In this document: in pieces, positions 17,623-26,030 of the stretch
Layout: every line of letters begins with the position of its first letter
Numbering within the stretch: position 1 is the first letter of the stretch
Source: an uncultured Bacteroides sp.
GTDB taxonomy: Bacteria; Bacteroidota; Bacteroidia; Bacteroidales; Bacteroidaceae
Direction: 5' to 3'
Length of the DNA: 64,000 nt
Assembly (NCBI GenBank): GCA_944322345.1
Contig: CALUOO010000004.1
Location: 62,001 to 126,000, forward strand
Made by a program: the position numbers and the translations under genes
Notes under the pieces: generated by a model
Seen by the model: the letters and a program-made list of their open reading frames with translations, nothing else
Told to the model about the DNA's origin: nothing
Databases searched by the model: none

Positions 17623-18846
17623 TTACTCATTAACCAGTGTACACATGGCCTCCATCAACATACATCCCGACAGGTGTGCAGTGAGGCATACCATAGCATC
17701 GTCAGCCGGAGCCTTGTGCCAGTTGCCGCCATAAAGCATGGTGTTGGGATTAACACCCTTTTCTGCCATCACGGTAGCACAGCGGGTAATGTAGTTATAG
17801 AACTTCTCGTAGGTGTCCTTGTCGAGGTCTGGTTCGTTAATCAGTCTGGCAAAGTAGCGGAAGAAGATACCGTTGAACAATCCTCCGTCACCATATCCGG
17901 CATTGGACGGTACGCCGCCATTGTCCGACATGAAGTGAATGACGTAGTTGGCAGCTTTAACGGCATCGTTCAGATATTGTGTGTTACGGGTAATCTTGTA
18001 GAGCTCGTGTGCTGCGCCAAGGAATGTACCGACATTATAGGTGAATACGGCAGGGCTGATCTCACCTTTCTTGTTCATATTGTCATATACGGCACCAGTC
18101 AGCGGATTGAAGAGGTTTCGCTTCAGCCATGAATAGATTTTGACTGCCTCGTTCAGATATTCTGCCTTAGGCTTTCCGTCTTTGATTTTTGCCTTATCGT
18201 AGAACTGGTAGATGCGTGCGGCAATGATGGCAGCCGGACCGTTGGAGCAGGCATTTTTCGACTTCGACACATCGGTCTTCCAAGTGATGCCTCCATACCA
18301 CGGAGCTTCGTTTTCGGGTCCCCATGTGGTCCAGATCCAATCGTCGTAGATCTGACGTGCCTTCAGGAAGTAGTCTTTGTTGTTTGTACTCTCGTACATG
18401 CGGATCTGTGCAAGGGTGATCCATTCCATATCGTCTACAAAGTCATTCCACCAGCGGTCTTCCGGACGTCCGGCAAAATTGAACTTGGGCGCTCCCTCCC
18501 ACCACAGCGGGTAGATGGCCTTGTATTGTTTGTCGCCTGTACGCAGGTAGGCATCCACAATGACGTCCATGGCGTGTGCCTGCGGCCAGTAATGTTCGGT
18601 TTTCAGATTTCTGAGATCGTTCTCGTAGTTGAAGTAATAGCGATCGGGATATCCCTCAAAGCTGGCTCCCCAGAAATGCTTGATCAGTGCCTGCGACATA
18701 CCTTCTGCCATTTTATTCCAGTATGCGGCATCTTTCCCCTCAGCCTGTTCCTTGCCTTGTACATTTTCTTTTTTCTTTTTCATTCCTTCTGCAAAAGAAG
18801 GGATTGTCATAACAACCGCAATAAAGATCAGTAAAATTCTCTTCAT
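17623..18846 (-). CDS. Glycoside hydrolase family 76 (alpha-1,6-mannanase type), secreted
   Basis: 407 residues with a signal peptide (to about residue 20). The body matches GH76: an (alpha/alpha)6-type enzyme with paired catalytic aspartates, seen as DD at residues 138-139 in FVDDMEWITLA. Other hallmarks are NDLRNLKTEHYWPQAHAMDV, GGITWK and NGPAAIIAARIY. GH76 enzymes cut alpha-1,6-mannan backbones of fungal cell walls or related glycans, usually at the cell surface or in the periplasm. There is no lipobox, and the Lys-rich stretch after the signal is odd. It is last in the run nadB-DUF4884-DUF418-GH76; no SusCD pair is adjacent. Confidence 0.88.
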   Translation of the reverse strand: MKRILLIFIAVVMTIPSFAEGMKKKKENVQGKEQAEGKDAAYWNKMAEGMSQALIKHFWGASFEGYPDRYYFNYENDLRNLKTEHYWPQAHAMDVIVDAYLRTGDKQYKAIYPLWWEGAPKFNFAGRPEDRWWNDFVDDMEWITLAQIRMYESTNNKDYFLKARQIYDDWIWTTWGPENEAPWYGGITWKTDVSKSKNACSNGPAAIIAARIYQFYDKAKIKDGKPKAEYLNEAVKIYSWLKRNLFNPLTGAVYDNMNKKGEISPAVFTYNVGTFLGAAHELYKITRNTQYLNDAVKAANYVIHFMSDNGGVPSNAGYGDGGLFNGIFFRYFARLINEPDLDKDTYEKFYNYITRCATVMAEKGVNPNTMLYGGNWHKAPADDAMVCLTAHLSGCMLMEAMCTLVNE

Positions 18847-18916
18847 GTGTAATAGTTTTGAGTTAGTATTAATTATTTAAATGTTTGTTTATTTGTTCTT
18901 GAAAATTTCCCCCGAT

Positions 18917-20107
18917 TCATTTGTGGCATATCCAAGTAAGCCGTTTCCACAGATATTCCAGCGGTCCTTGCTTGAAATGGGACAGCCACACACGGCTCCA
19001 GTATAACTGGAGGGCAAATATACAGAGTCCGATCAGAATACTGAGAGTGGCTCCAACCTTCTCCCACAGACCTAGTCCGTATCCGGCATAGACAGTACAC
19101 CCGATGATGGACTGTGTGATATAATTGGTCAGGCTCATCCGTCCGTAGGGAATCAGCAGCCGTTGGAAGCGGTAGCCGTCTCCAATATGGAACCAGCAGA
19201 GCACAAACACTGATACCAGCCCATACATCATAGTAAAGTTGATATAAGAGCCCATTGCCACTTTGTAGGCAATGTTGAAGCTCTTGCTAAGCTGCGGCGT
19301 CAGCAAGATGTCTGCTGTCATCCTGAACAGATAGAGGACAACAAAAAGCTGGATAGATATTCTCAGCAGCCGCTTCCAGAAACGCTGAGAACGTTCGCTC
19401 TTCTCGAAGAAGCGCAGGCGCCCCAGAAGCATGCCATACATGAACAGTGCGGGGACTTGGAACAGCCGTCCGTTCTCCACCTGCCAGCAGTTGCTGTACA
19501 CCTGTCCGTTGGTGATGTTTGACTGCACGAATTCCCAAAAGTTCCCTTCGCGCACAACGGTCTGGCACTTCTCGTAGAACAGCAGGAAGATGCTGCCTAC
19601 CGAAGTTTCGTAAGCAGGATCGGCAAGCGCATGTATCATCCGGTACCATTCGAACGGCTGCAACAACAGGAAAGTGGCTGTCCAGAACACAACCTTGTCG
19701 GACAACCGGCAAACTGCCAGCATCGCAAAGCCACAGAAAGCATAGAGCAACAGGATATCACCGTTGTAGAACAGCGAATGCAGTTCGGCAAACAGCATCA
19801 GCAGTATGAGTCTCCACGCAAACCGGGCACGGAAGTCGTATCCCCGCTTCTGCTGGTTGTCCAGCTGGATAAAAAAGCTGAACCCGAAAAGCAGGGAGAA
19901 CGTAGAAAAGGCTTTTCCGGCAAGCAGGAAGAATGAACCGTCCCACACATAGCGGTCGAGTGCAGACAACCATTCCGGTTGCCCCTCCGGAAAGCAGAAA
20001 ATATTGTAGTGCTCTACGTTATGGATAAGCACAATGGCAAGCAGGGCAAATCCCCGCAGGGCATCCACCACATCCAGCCGCTTGCTTTTCAGGAGTGTCT
20101 GGTTCAT
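18917..20107 (-). CDS. DUF418 family integral membrane protein
   Basis: 396 residues, about eight to nine membrane helices. The opening KSKRLDVVDALRGFALLAIVLIHN is the family hallmark shared with acyltransferase-3 and heparan-N-acetyltransferase-like proteins. The C-terminal third carries the DUF418 signature (PYGRMSLTNYITQS, WSRVWLSHFKQGPLEYLWKRLT). Some relatives are thought to move acyl groups across the membrane onto glycans, but no activity can be assigned here. The start overlaps the end of the DUF4884 gene by 4 bp (20104-20107), showing translational coupling. It sits 70 bp upstream of the GH76 gene on the same strand. Confidence 0.9.
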   Translation of the reverse strand: MNQTLLKSKRLDVVDALRGFALLAIVLIHNVEHYNIFCFPEGQPEWLSALDRYVWDGSFFLLAGKAFSTFSLLFGFSFFIQLDNQQKRGYDFRARFAWRLILLMLFAELHSLFYNGDILLLYAFCGFAMLAVCRLSDKVVFWTATFLLLQPFEWYRMIHALADPAYETSVGSIFLLFYEKCQTVVREGNFWEFVQSNITNGQVYSNCWQVENGRLFQVPALFMYGMLLGRLRFFEKSERSQRFWKRLLRISIQLFVVLYLFRMTADILLTPQLSKSFNIAYKVAMGSYINFTMMYGLVSVFVLCWFHIGDGYRFQRLLIPYGRMSLTNYITQSIIGCTVYAGYGLGLWEKVGATLSILIGLCIFALQLYWSRVWLSHFKQGPLEYLWKRLTWICHK

Positions 20108-20391
20108 CTGTCTTTGTATTGTATGCTGTCTTTATCTATTGTGATAGTCTGTATTCGTGTCGAGTCTTCCGATATGCTGGTAATGTCTCCTCTGGTGGTA
20201 AAATACACAAAGTTTCCATAATCTCTGAACCGGTAGACTTTGACTCCTTCGTGCTCGAACAGGTAGTCTATTTCATACGTTTTGTTGTCCTGCGGACGTT
20301 CTGTCCTGAGTGGAAACCCGGTGACACCACATGCAGAGAGAATTGTCAATGTACATGCCAATGGCAACCAATATCTGGAAAATACTCTCAT
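20104..20391 (-). CDS. DUF4884 family small lipoprotein
   Basis: 95 residues. The signal peptide ends ILSACGVTG with the lipobox Cys near residue 21. The rest has short beta-prone segments (YEIDYLFEHEGVKVYRFRDY, NFVYFTTRGDIT) matching the DUF4884 family known mainly from Bacteroidales. It starts 2 bp after the nadB stop and overlaps the DUF418 start by 4 bp, so all three are read from one mRNA. Function unknown; outer-membrane or periplasmic anchoring is inferred from the lipobox. Confidence 0.85.
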   Translation of the reverse strand: MRVFSRYWLPLACTLTILSACGVTGFPLRTERPQDNKTYEIDYLFEHEGVKVYRFRDYGNFVYFTTRGDITSISEDSTRIQTITIDKDSIQYKDR

Positions 20392-20393
20392 GG

Positions 20394-21965
20394 TTATTCT
20401 TTTTTATGCGGATAGTCGATGGTGTAGTGCAGTCCCCGGCTCTCCTTGCGCTCCATTGCCTGACGGGTGATGAGGTATCCCACGTTGATCATGTTGCGCA
20501 GCTCGCAAAGTTCACGCGTCGCCTTGCAGCTCTTGAAGAGTTTTTCCGTCTCTTCGTAGAGGATGTCCAGACGGTTCCACGCACGGGTCAGACGCACATT
20601 GCTGCGCACGATGCCGACGTACGACTCCATAATCTGGTTCACCTCCTTCATGCTCTGGGTAATCAGCACACGCTCTTCGGTAGAGATGGTTCCCTCGTCG
20701 TTCCATTCGGGGATGTCTTCGTTGAAGTCGTAGCGTTCGAGCACACTCAGTGCATGCTTGGCTGCCGCGTCGGCATAGACCACAGCCTCTATCAGCGAGT
20801 TGGATGCCAAGCGGTTGCCGCCGTGCAGTCCGGTGCACGAACATTCGCCCACGGCATAGAGCCGGCGGATGCTCGACTGCCCGTCGAGGTCGACCTTGAT
20901 TCCTCCGCACAGGTAGTGCGCGGCAGGAGCCACAGGAATGTAATCCTTCGTAATGTCGATGCCCAGACTGAGGCATTTCTTATAGATATTCGGGAAGTGT
21001 CGTTTCGTTTCCTCCGGATCCTTGTGTGTCACGTCGAGGTAGACGTGGTCTTCACCGCGCTGCTTCATCTCGTTGTCGATGGCGCGTGCCACGATGTCGC
21101 GCGGTGCCAGCGAGAGGCGCGGATCGTATTTCTGCATAAACTCCTTGCCGTCCATCGTACGGAGTACGGCACCGTATCCGCGCATGGCCTCGGTGATAAG
21201 GAACGCGGGGCGGTCGCCCGGATGGAAGAGTGCCGTGGGGTGGAACTGGATGAACTCCATGTCCTTCACCGCTCCTTTGGCACGGTAGACCATTGCTATT
21301 CCGTCGCCCGTGGCTACCAGCGGATTGGTAGTGTTACGGTAGACAGCCTCGCATCCGCCCGTAGCCATGACGGTGATTTTGGAGAGGAAGGTGTCTACCT
21401 CGCCCGTAGCCTCGTTGAGCACATAAGCTCCGTAGCACTTGATGCCCGGCGTATAGCGCGTCACGATGATGCCCAGATGGTGTTGGGTGATAATCTCTAC
21501 GGCATAGAAGTTGGTAAATATCGTGATGTTGGGGTGTTTCTTCACAGCCTCTATCAGGCTTTGCTGTATCTCCGCCCCTGTATTGTCTTTGTGGTGAAGG
21601 ATACGGAACTCAGAGTGTCCGCCCTCTTTGTGGAGGTCGAACTCACCGTTCTCCTTCTTGTCGAAATTCACTCCCCACCGGATCAGCTCTTCGATCTGCG
21701 ACGGAGCGTTGCGCACCACTTTCTCCACTGCTGCGCGGTCGCTTATCCAGTCGCCCGCAATCATAGTGTCTTCAATATGCTTCTCGAAATTGTCTACCTG
21801 CAGGTTGGTGACAGAGGCGATTCCTCCCTGTGCGAAGAATGTATTGGCTTCTTCCAGCCCGGCTTTGCAGATGAGCGCCACTGTGCCCTTGTCTGCCACT
21901 TTCAATGCGAAACTCATTCCGGCAATTCCCGAGCCGATAACGAGGAAATCGAATTTACGTACCAT
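20394..21965 (-). CDS. nadB: L-aspartate oxidase
   Basis: 523-residue flavoprotein that oxidises L-aspartate to iminoaspartate, the first step of de novo NAD synthesis. FAD binding is seen in VIGSGIAGMSFAL at the N-terminus and MATGGCEAVYRNTTNP in the middle. The succinate-dehydrogenase-like active-site region FIQFHPTALF and the Arg-bearing APRDIVARAID are present, with GLHGGNRLASNSLIEAVV near the C-terminus. In anaerobes fumarate usually replaces oxygen as acceptor. nadA is 9 kb away on the other strand rather than in an operon. It is first in a run with DUF4884, DUF418 and perhaps GH76. Confidence 0.96.
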   Translation of the reverse strand: MVRKFDFLVIGSGIAGMSFALKVADKGTVALICKAGLEEANTFFAQGGIASVTNLQVDNFEKHIEDTMIAGDWISDRAAVEKVVRNAPSQIEELIRWGVNFDKKENGEFDLHKEGGHSEFRILHHKDNTGAEIQQSLIEAVKKHPNITIFTNFYAVEIITQHHLGIIVTRYTPGIKCYGAYVLNEATGEVDTFLSKITVMATGGCEAVYRNTTNPLVATGDGIAMVYRAKGAVKDMEFIQFHPTALFHPGDRPAFLITEAMRGYGAVLRTMDGKEFMQKYDPRLSLAPRDIVARAIDNEMKQRGEDHVYLDVTHKDPEETKRHFPNIYKKCLSLGIDITKDYIPVAPAAHYLCGGIKVDLDGQSSIRRLYAVGECSCTGLHGGNRLASNSLIEAVVYADAAAKHALSVLERYDFNEDIPEWNDEGTISTEERVLITQSMKEVNQIMESYVGIVRSNVRLTRAWNRLDILYEETEKLFKSCKATRELCELRNMINVGYLITRQAMERKESRGLHYTIDYPHKKE

Positions 21966-21986
21966 AATCTAGTTGTTTATTAACCG

Positions 21987-21994
21987 CAAAGCTA
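21987..21994 (-). promoter_or_regulatory. -7 box for nadB
   Basis: Minus-strand TAGCTTTG is an exact TAnnTTTG match, 21 bp before the ATG at 21965. The short leader leaves no room for a riboswitch. Confidence 0.5.
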
Positions 21995-22079
21995 CAAAAT
22001 AACTCACTTCGTTGTATATTTCGTTGTCACTAATTCGTAAAATTGTTACCTTGCGCGACTTTTAAAAACTCAGAACCCT

Positions 22080-22508
22080 ATGAACCGAACCTTTCATGCC
22101 CGCATCATGTGGTATCACTATTTCATTCTGGCAATCTTCACGTTCAATGCTGTAGGAGCGTTGTGGACAAAGGCCATTCTGCTTGCCGTGCTGTTTATGC
22201 TGATGCTCATCTTCACCATCGAGTGGATTATCCATACCTCCTATACCGTCACGCCCGACAACAAGCTGGAGATTTATAAAGGACGCTTTTCGCGCCGCAA
22301 GGTAATTCCCATCGGCGAAATCACTTCGGTAGAACGGTGCCACTCGATGCGGTTCGGCAACTTCTCGATAGTCCACTACGTGCTGGTAGGATATGGCAAA
22401 GAAAAATACGAATCACTCATCCCTCTGAAAGAACAGGAGCTTGTGGAACTGCTCCAGAAACGGATAGAACAGTTGCACACTCCCCGACAGGAAGAAGAGG
22501 AGGAATAA
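22080..22508 (+). CDS. Bacterial PH-domain membrane protein
   Basis: 142 residues. Two hydrophobic helices at residues ~10-50 are followed by a beta-rich domain (IHTSYTVTPDNKLEIYKGRF, VIPIGEITSVERCH, YESLIPLKEQELVELLQKRI) matching the small bacterial PH-like domains (bPH group). A Glu-rich tail ends the protein. These proteins sit in the inner membrane with a cytoplasmic PH domain of unknown ligand. It is divergent from nadB and apparently monocistronic; the downstream gap holds a 22-bp-unit repeat. Confidence 0.78.
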   Translation: MNRTFHARIMWYHYFILAIFTFNAVGALWTKAILLAVLFMLMLIFTIEWIIHTSYTVTPDNKLEIYKGRFSRRKVIPIGEITSVERCHSMRFGNFSIVHYVLVGYGKEKYESLIPLKEQELVELLQKRIEQLHTPRQEEEEE

Positions 22509-22587
22509 GCCAGAGGGTATCCCCCTCTCCCCCATCCATACCCCCTTTTTTCTGCACTGCAGACAGACGGTTTTGTCTCACATATTG

Positions 22588-22693
22588 GGCAACCTTCCGG
22601 CTCGCGTCAGCTAACCTTTCCCAACATGTTGGCTAACCTTTGCTGACATGTCAGCTAACCTTTCCCAACACGACAGCTAACCTTTGCTGACAA
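22588..22693 (-). repeat. 22-bp-unit intergenic repeat element, copy 3
   Basis: Inverted units each ending GCTAACCTTT, with alternating starts CCCAAC and GCTGAC. Palindromes include GCTGACATGTCAGC and CCAACATGTTGG. The right boundary is GCTGACAAACCG. The 401-bp gap (22509-22909) also holds the GH16 promoter box; I see no gene in it. Confidence 0.85.
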
Positions 22694-22762
22694 ACCGATA
22701 CAATTCACCCCATATTACCGTAAAAAACAGCCGGTCCGGAAACATTGTTTCAGATAAATGCC

Positions 22763-22770
22763 TATCTTTG
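22763..22770 (+). promoter_or_regulatory. -7 box upstream of the GH16 gene
   Basis: TATCTTTG fits TAnnTTTG and would leave a leader of about 130 nt before the ATG at 22910. No good -33 box at the standard spacing. Confidence 0.4.
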
Positions 22771-22909
22771 GGAACATAAGCCGGTTGCCCCGATAAAGTC
22801 TCTGCAATCCTTGTCCATCACTATCCGGCCAAATCGGAAAAGTGTATGACAACAAACGGCAGGGATAAGCTAAAGAAAGTTTAATCAATCTTTTCATGCA
22901 AAAACAACT

Positions 22910-23740
22910 ATGAGACATCTGTTTTCATCGCTGCTTGCAGCAGTCGCCATTTTCACCTCCTGTTCAGGCGGTAAACCCGAATACCACACCATTACAACCC
23001 CTACCGGCACTTGGGAATTGGTCTGGGACGAAGAATTTGACTATGAAGGCCTGCCCGATTCCACCAAATGGAGTTACGACACCGACGGCAACGAATACGG
23101 ATGGGGCAACAACGAAGCACAGTTCTACACCAAAGGACGAAAAGAAAACGCCTGGGTAAGCGACGGTGTGCTGACCATCACCGCCCGGAAGGAAAACATG
23201 GAAGGCAAGAAATATACCTCAGCCCGCCTCCGCACCAAAGGAAAAGGCGACTGGCTGTACGGACGCTTCGAAATCCGCGCACAGGTGCCTACCGGTAAGG
23301 GAACATGGCCCGCCATCTGGATGCTCCCTACAGACTGGGCTTACGGAGGCTGGCCTGCAAGCGGCGAAATAGATATCATGGAGAATGTAGGCTACGATCC
23401 CGACACCATTGTAGGCTCGGCACACACCAAACTCTATAATCACGTCATGGGTACCCAGAAAAATGCACGGGTGGCTTATCCCGACTGCCACCAGACCTTC
23501 CATACCTATGCCCTGGAATGGGAAGCCGACGAGTACCGGCTTTATGTAGACGACAACCACTACTTCACCTTTAAAAACGAAAAGACCGGCTACGAGGCAT
23601 GGCCTTTCGACAAACCGTTCCATCTGTTGCTCAATCTGGCCATTGGGGGCAACTGGGGTGGTTTTCGCGGAGTGGACGACACACTGTTCCCACACAAATA
23701 TCTGATAGACTACGTAAGGGTTTACGAAAAGAAAGATTGA
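22910..23740 (+). CDS. Glycoside hydrolase family 16 lipoprotein (beta-1,3-glucanase type)
   Basis: 276 residues. Signal peptide ending FTSCSGG (lipobox Cys near residue 19). The GH16 catalytic signature ExDxxE is present as GEIDIMENVG, with nucleophile Glu153 and acid/base Glu158. Upstream blocks (LVWDEEFDYEGLPDSTKW, YGRFEIRAQVPTGKGTWPAIWMLP) are the usual laminarinase core. The active site with Met in ExDxMEN is the beta-bulge type found in laminarinases and lichenases. It should act on beta-1,3 or mixed-linkage glucan at the cell surface. It stands alone, without SusCD genes. Confidence 0.93.
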   Translation: MRHLFSSLLAAVAIFTSCSGGKPEYHTITTPTGTWELVWDEEFDYEGLPDSTKWSYDTDGNEYGWGNNEAQFYTKGRKENAWVSDGVLTITARKENMEGKKYTSARLRTKGKGDWLYGRFEIRAQVPTGKGTWPAIWMLPTDWAYGGWPASGEIDIMENVGYDPDTIVGSAHTKLYNHVMGTQKNARVAYPDCHQTFHTYALEWEADEYRLYVDDNHYFTFKNEKTGYEAWPFDKPFHLLLNLAIGGNWGGFRGVDDTLFPHKYLIDYVRVYEKKD

Positions 23741-23958
23741 TTCCCGTCTGTTCCCCTGTCTCCAAGCAGCTGCAGAGAATCAAGACAAGCGACGAACGGC
23801 AGACTCCGAAAAAAAAATTCAGCTCCGTTTATGGAATCACTCCTCACATTGCATCTCTATAAACAGAAGGAGGAAAAAAGCGGATTATTCCGCCCATTCC
23901 GAATTCTTATATGAGTGATGTAATAACTATTACCTGAAATCTATAAACCAACAACTGC

Positions 23959-24972
23959 ATGAAACCTATTTTAATTTTATCAGCCCTGCTGATGCTTGGA
24001 GCAGCCATTGCCTACGGACAGGGAAAAAGCGAATTCTCCAAAACAATTCCCGTAGTCTTTTATTCGCCGGGACATTTCCATTGGACTATCAATACCTCTT
24101 TCTCGCAAAGTCCTGTTAAACTGGACATCACAATCCACAACGGAGATACCCTCTATACATCCAATTATTTCGGTCATTCGGATACATGGAAGAACGACTT
24201 CTTCGAAAGAAACAACATTCATACTACTCCTTTTTTCACACAAGACAGTATTTTCATTGTTCGGATGGGAGATGAATCGGTAACCCGGGTAGAACTGCCT
24301 ATCCACCGGATGTATGGCATCAAGAAGAACGGAAAATACCGTTATGGACTCACTTCCGAAAACGGAGAACTGTATTCGTTCAAAGAACTGATAGAAAAAC
24401 GATACGGAAGCGTAAAGAAGTTTGAAGAAAGATATATGTTTATTCAGAAACGTCTCTTCATAATGATGAATGAGTCCTCTTGCGGCATAGCCTATTATCC
24501 TAAAGACCCGGAATCTATGAGAAGTTTTTTAAAAGACGATTATCTGATGCATGAATACCACAATCCGTCGGATACGATAAATGTAGTCAACCGTTTTCTC
24601 TCATTGGCAAATTCCTTTGTTCCGTTGAAGGCGAGTCAGGAAACTTTAATCCGAAAAGAACTCATGCAATACATACGGAGGGATATGGATGCACATGCTA
24701 TCCCCATAAGCTCAGACCTCAGGCTGGAACCGGAAAGATTCCTGCTATATGGAGTAAATGTACAAGATCCGTTCAGCCGCTATCTGCCCAAAGAACAGTT
24801 TGCCGACCTTCAACAGGAATTCCGTATCTACAACAAGCACCGCGCATACTGTATCGATGAGTTAAAACTGTACAAAAGATCTACAGTGGTGCTGGATGGC
24901 GTCGAATGGCCAGAAATCGGGACATACGACGAACGGCTGAAAGAAACGGCGGATACCGTCTTAGCAGAATAA
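23959..24972 (+). CDS. Secreted protein of unknown function, local family member 1
   Basis: 337 residues with a signal peptide ending IAYGQGKSEF. The mature start GKSEFSKTIPVV is shared with the 26031 gene (GKNEFTKTIPVV). Other shared segments are YGIKKNGKYRYGLT, KRYGSVKKFEE, HEYHNPSDTINVVNRFLSLA and the tail YDERLKETADTVL. The pattern is mixed alpha/beta without Cys pairs or catalytic motifs that I recognise. It is the first of a cluster of two intact copies and one relic (25884-26017), separated by an unrelated lipoprotein gene. Function unknown. Confidence 0.82.
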   Translation: MKPILILSALLMLGAAIAYGQGKSEFSKTIPVVFYSPGHFHWTINTSFSQSPVKLDITIHNGDTLYTSNYFGHSDTWKNDFFERNNIHTTPFFTQDSIFIVRMGDESVTRVELPIHRMYGIKKNGKYRYGLTSENGELYSFKELIEKRYGSVKKFEERYMFIQKRLFIMMNESSCGIAYYPKDPESMRSFLKDDYLMHEYHNPSDTINVVNRFLSLANSFVPLKASQETLIRKELMQYIRRDMDAHAIPISSDLRLEPERFLLYGVNVQDPFSRYLPKEQFADLQQEFRIYNKHRAYCIDELKLYKRSTVVLDGVEWPEIGTYDERLKETADTVLAE

Positions 24973-25090
24973 TATTCATTCTTTTTATGTATATCACGAT
25001 ACCCCAAAAGATTATTTAAAGCTAAACAGAAATGAAAAAGATTACCCGTGAAAAGAATGCCATGTAGTTATTAAAAATATCAGAATAAAT

Positions 25091-25849
25091 ATGAAGTACA
25101 AGTCAATAACATTAACATTGATTCTATTAATAGTCTCTGTCAGTTGTAGCCGAGAAGGTAAATACATAAGATTCCCACTGCATAATAACATGTTGAACAA
25201 AAATCAGGTTGAATACAATCCGCCCGCCGGATTCGATTATGTGCATGCTATCGGGAATAAAGGAAAAAATAAAAGTTTCAGTTTTTCCGGACTGAAACAT
25301 CCGAATTGGGAACACGGTCGTTATCAACTTCTTTACGGCAAATTCGTATCGCACGACAAAAACTTCGTAGTATGGGTAGATATTCCTCCCTTATATGTAA
25401 GGGACGGTGATAAAGATTCGATTTATTCTGATGAAAGATTAGGGATAAAAATGAAAATAAGTACGTATCATATCGGCTCAATCAAATCCGATTTTGACTA
25501 CAATACCGGAGTAGAAAAAGGAATTCAGGAACGACCGCTACATTACGAATCCTCTTCTTATGCCCGAAAAGCATTCAATGCAGATACAGTCATCACCTAT
25601 CAGCTAAAAGTCTGGCATCCGTATGAAAACAAATACAATCATTGCAAAGTAATCGTGATGCAGAAAAACAAGCGTGGATGTATTACCCTATATTGCTTGT
25701 ACAACGATACCGGAAAAGAAAAACTGTCGACCTATATACGCGCATTGGAAGGATTGTTCAGATATCGCAATCCGGAAGAATATATAAAGTTCAGTAAAAA
25801 GGAAAGAGCAAGAGACTCCCTGATATTTTTCAATACACATATACCATAA
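25091..25849 (+). CDS. Lipoprotein of unknown function inserted between two paralogues
   Basis: 252 residues. Signal peptide ending LIVSVSCSREG (lipobox Cys near residue 19). The mature protein is rich in Lys, Tyr and Asn and lacks recognisable motifs. One block (HPNWEHGRYQLLYGKF) suggests beta structure. Not related in sequence to the flanking paralogues. Its 3' end is followed after about 34 bp by the relic of a third paralogue, so this gene lies inside what was once a tandem array. AT-rich compared with the genes on either side of the cluster. Function unknown. Confidence 0.78.
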   Translation: MKYKSITLTLILLIVSVSCSREGKYIRFPLHNNMLNKNQVEYNPPAGFDYVHAIGNKGKNKSFSFSGLKHPNWEHGRYQLLYGKFVSHDKNFVVWVDIPPLYVRDGDKDSIYSDERLGIKMKISTYHIGSIKSDFDYNTGVEKGIQERPLHYESSSYARKAFNADTVITYQLKVWHPYENKYNHCKVIVMQKNKRGCITLYCLYNDTGKEKLSTYIRALEGLFRYRNPEEYIKFSKKERARDSLIFFNTHIP

Positions 25850-25883
25850 TTCAATCAGACAAACTAATAATGTCAAGAAATTA

Positions 25884-26017
25884 AACAACAATACCGTATT
25901 GAGAAGCTGCAACTATACAAAGTTCCTAAAACGATATGGAACAATCAGGTGTGGAGCGACTTCATTTCCTACAACAGCATGTTAAAACAGAGAGCAGATG
26001 CCATCTTAGAAGAATAA
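25884..26017 (+). pseudogene. Relic: 3' end of a third copy of the 23959/26031 family
   Basis: Translated in frame, about 43 codons read as the C-terminus of the family (IEKLQLYKVPKTIW, then WSDFISYNS, ending LEE and a stop). 56 bp at 25904-25959 are identical to 26925-26980 in the intact downstream gene, and the rest of the tail diverges moderately. There is no start codon or 5' part, so this is a decayed or recombined copy. The relic stop lies only about 14 bp before the ATG of the intact gene at 26031. Confidence 0.8.
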
Positions 26018-26030
26018 TGAAAATGAAAAT

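Noticed and set aside
20331-21983. 550-codon plus-strand frame opposite nadB
   Set aside because: nadB carries FAD-binding and active-site motifs. The antisense frame has no promoter, ribosome-binding site or recognisable domain.
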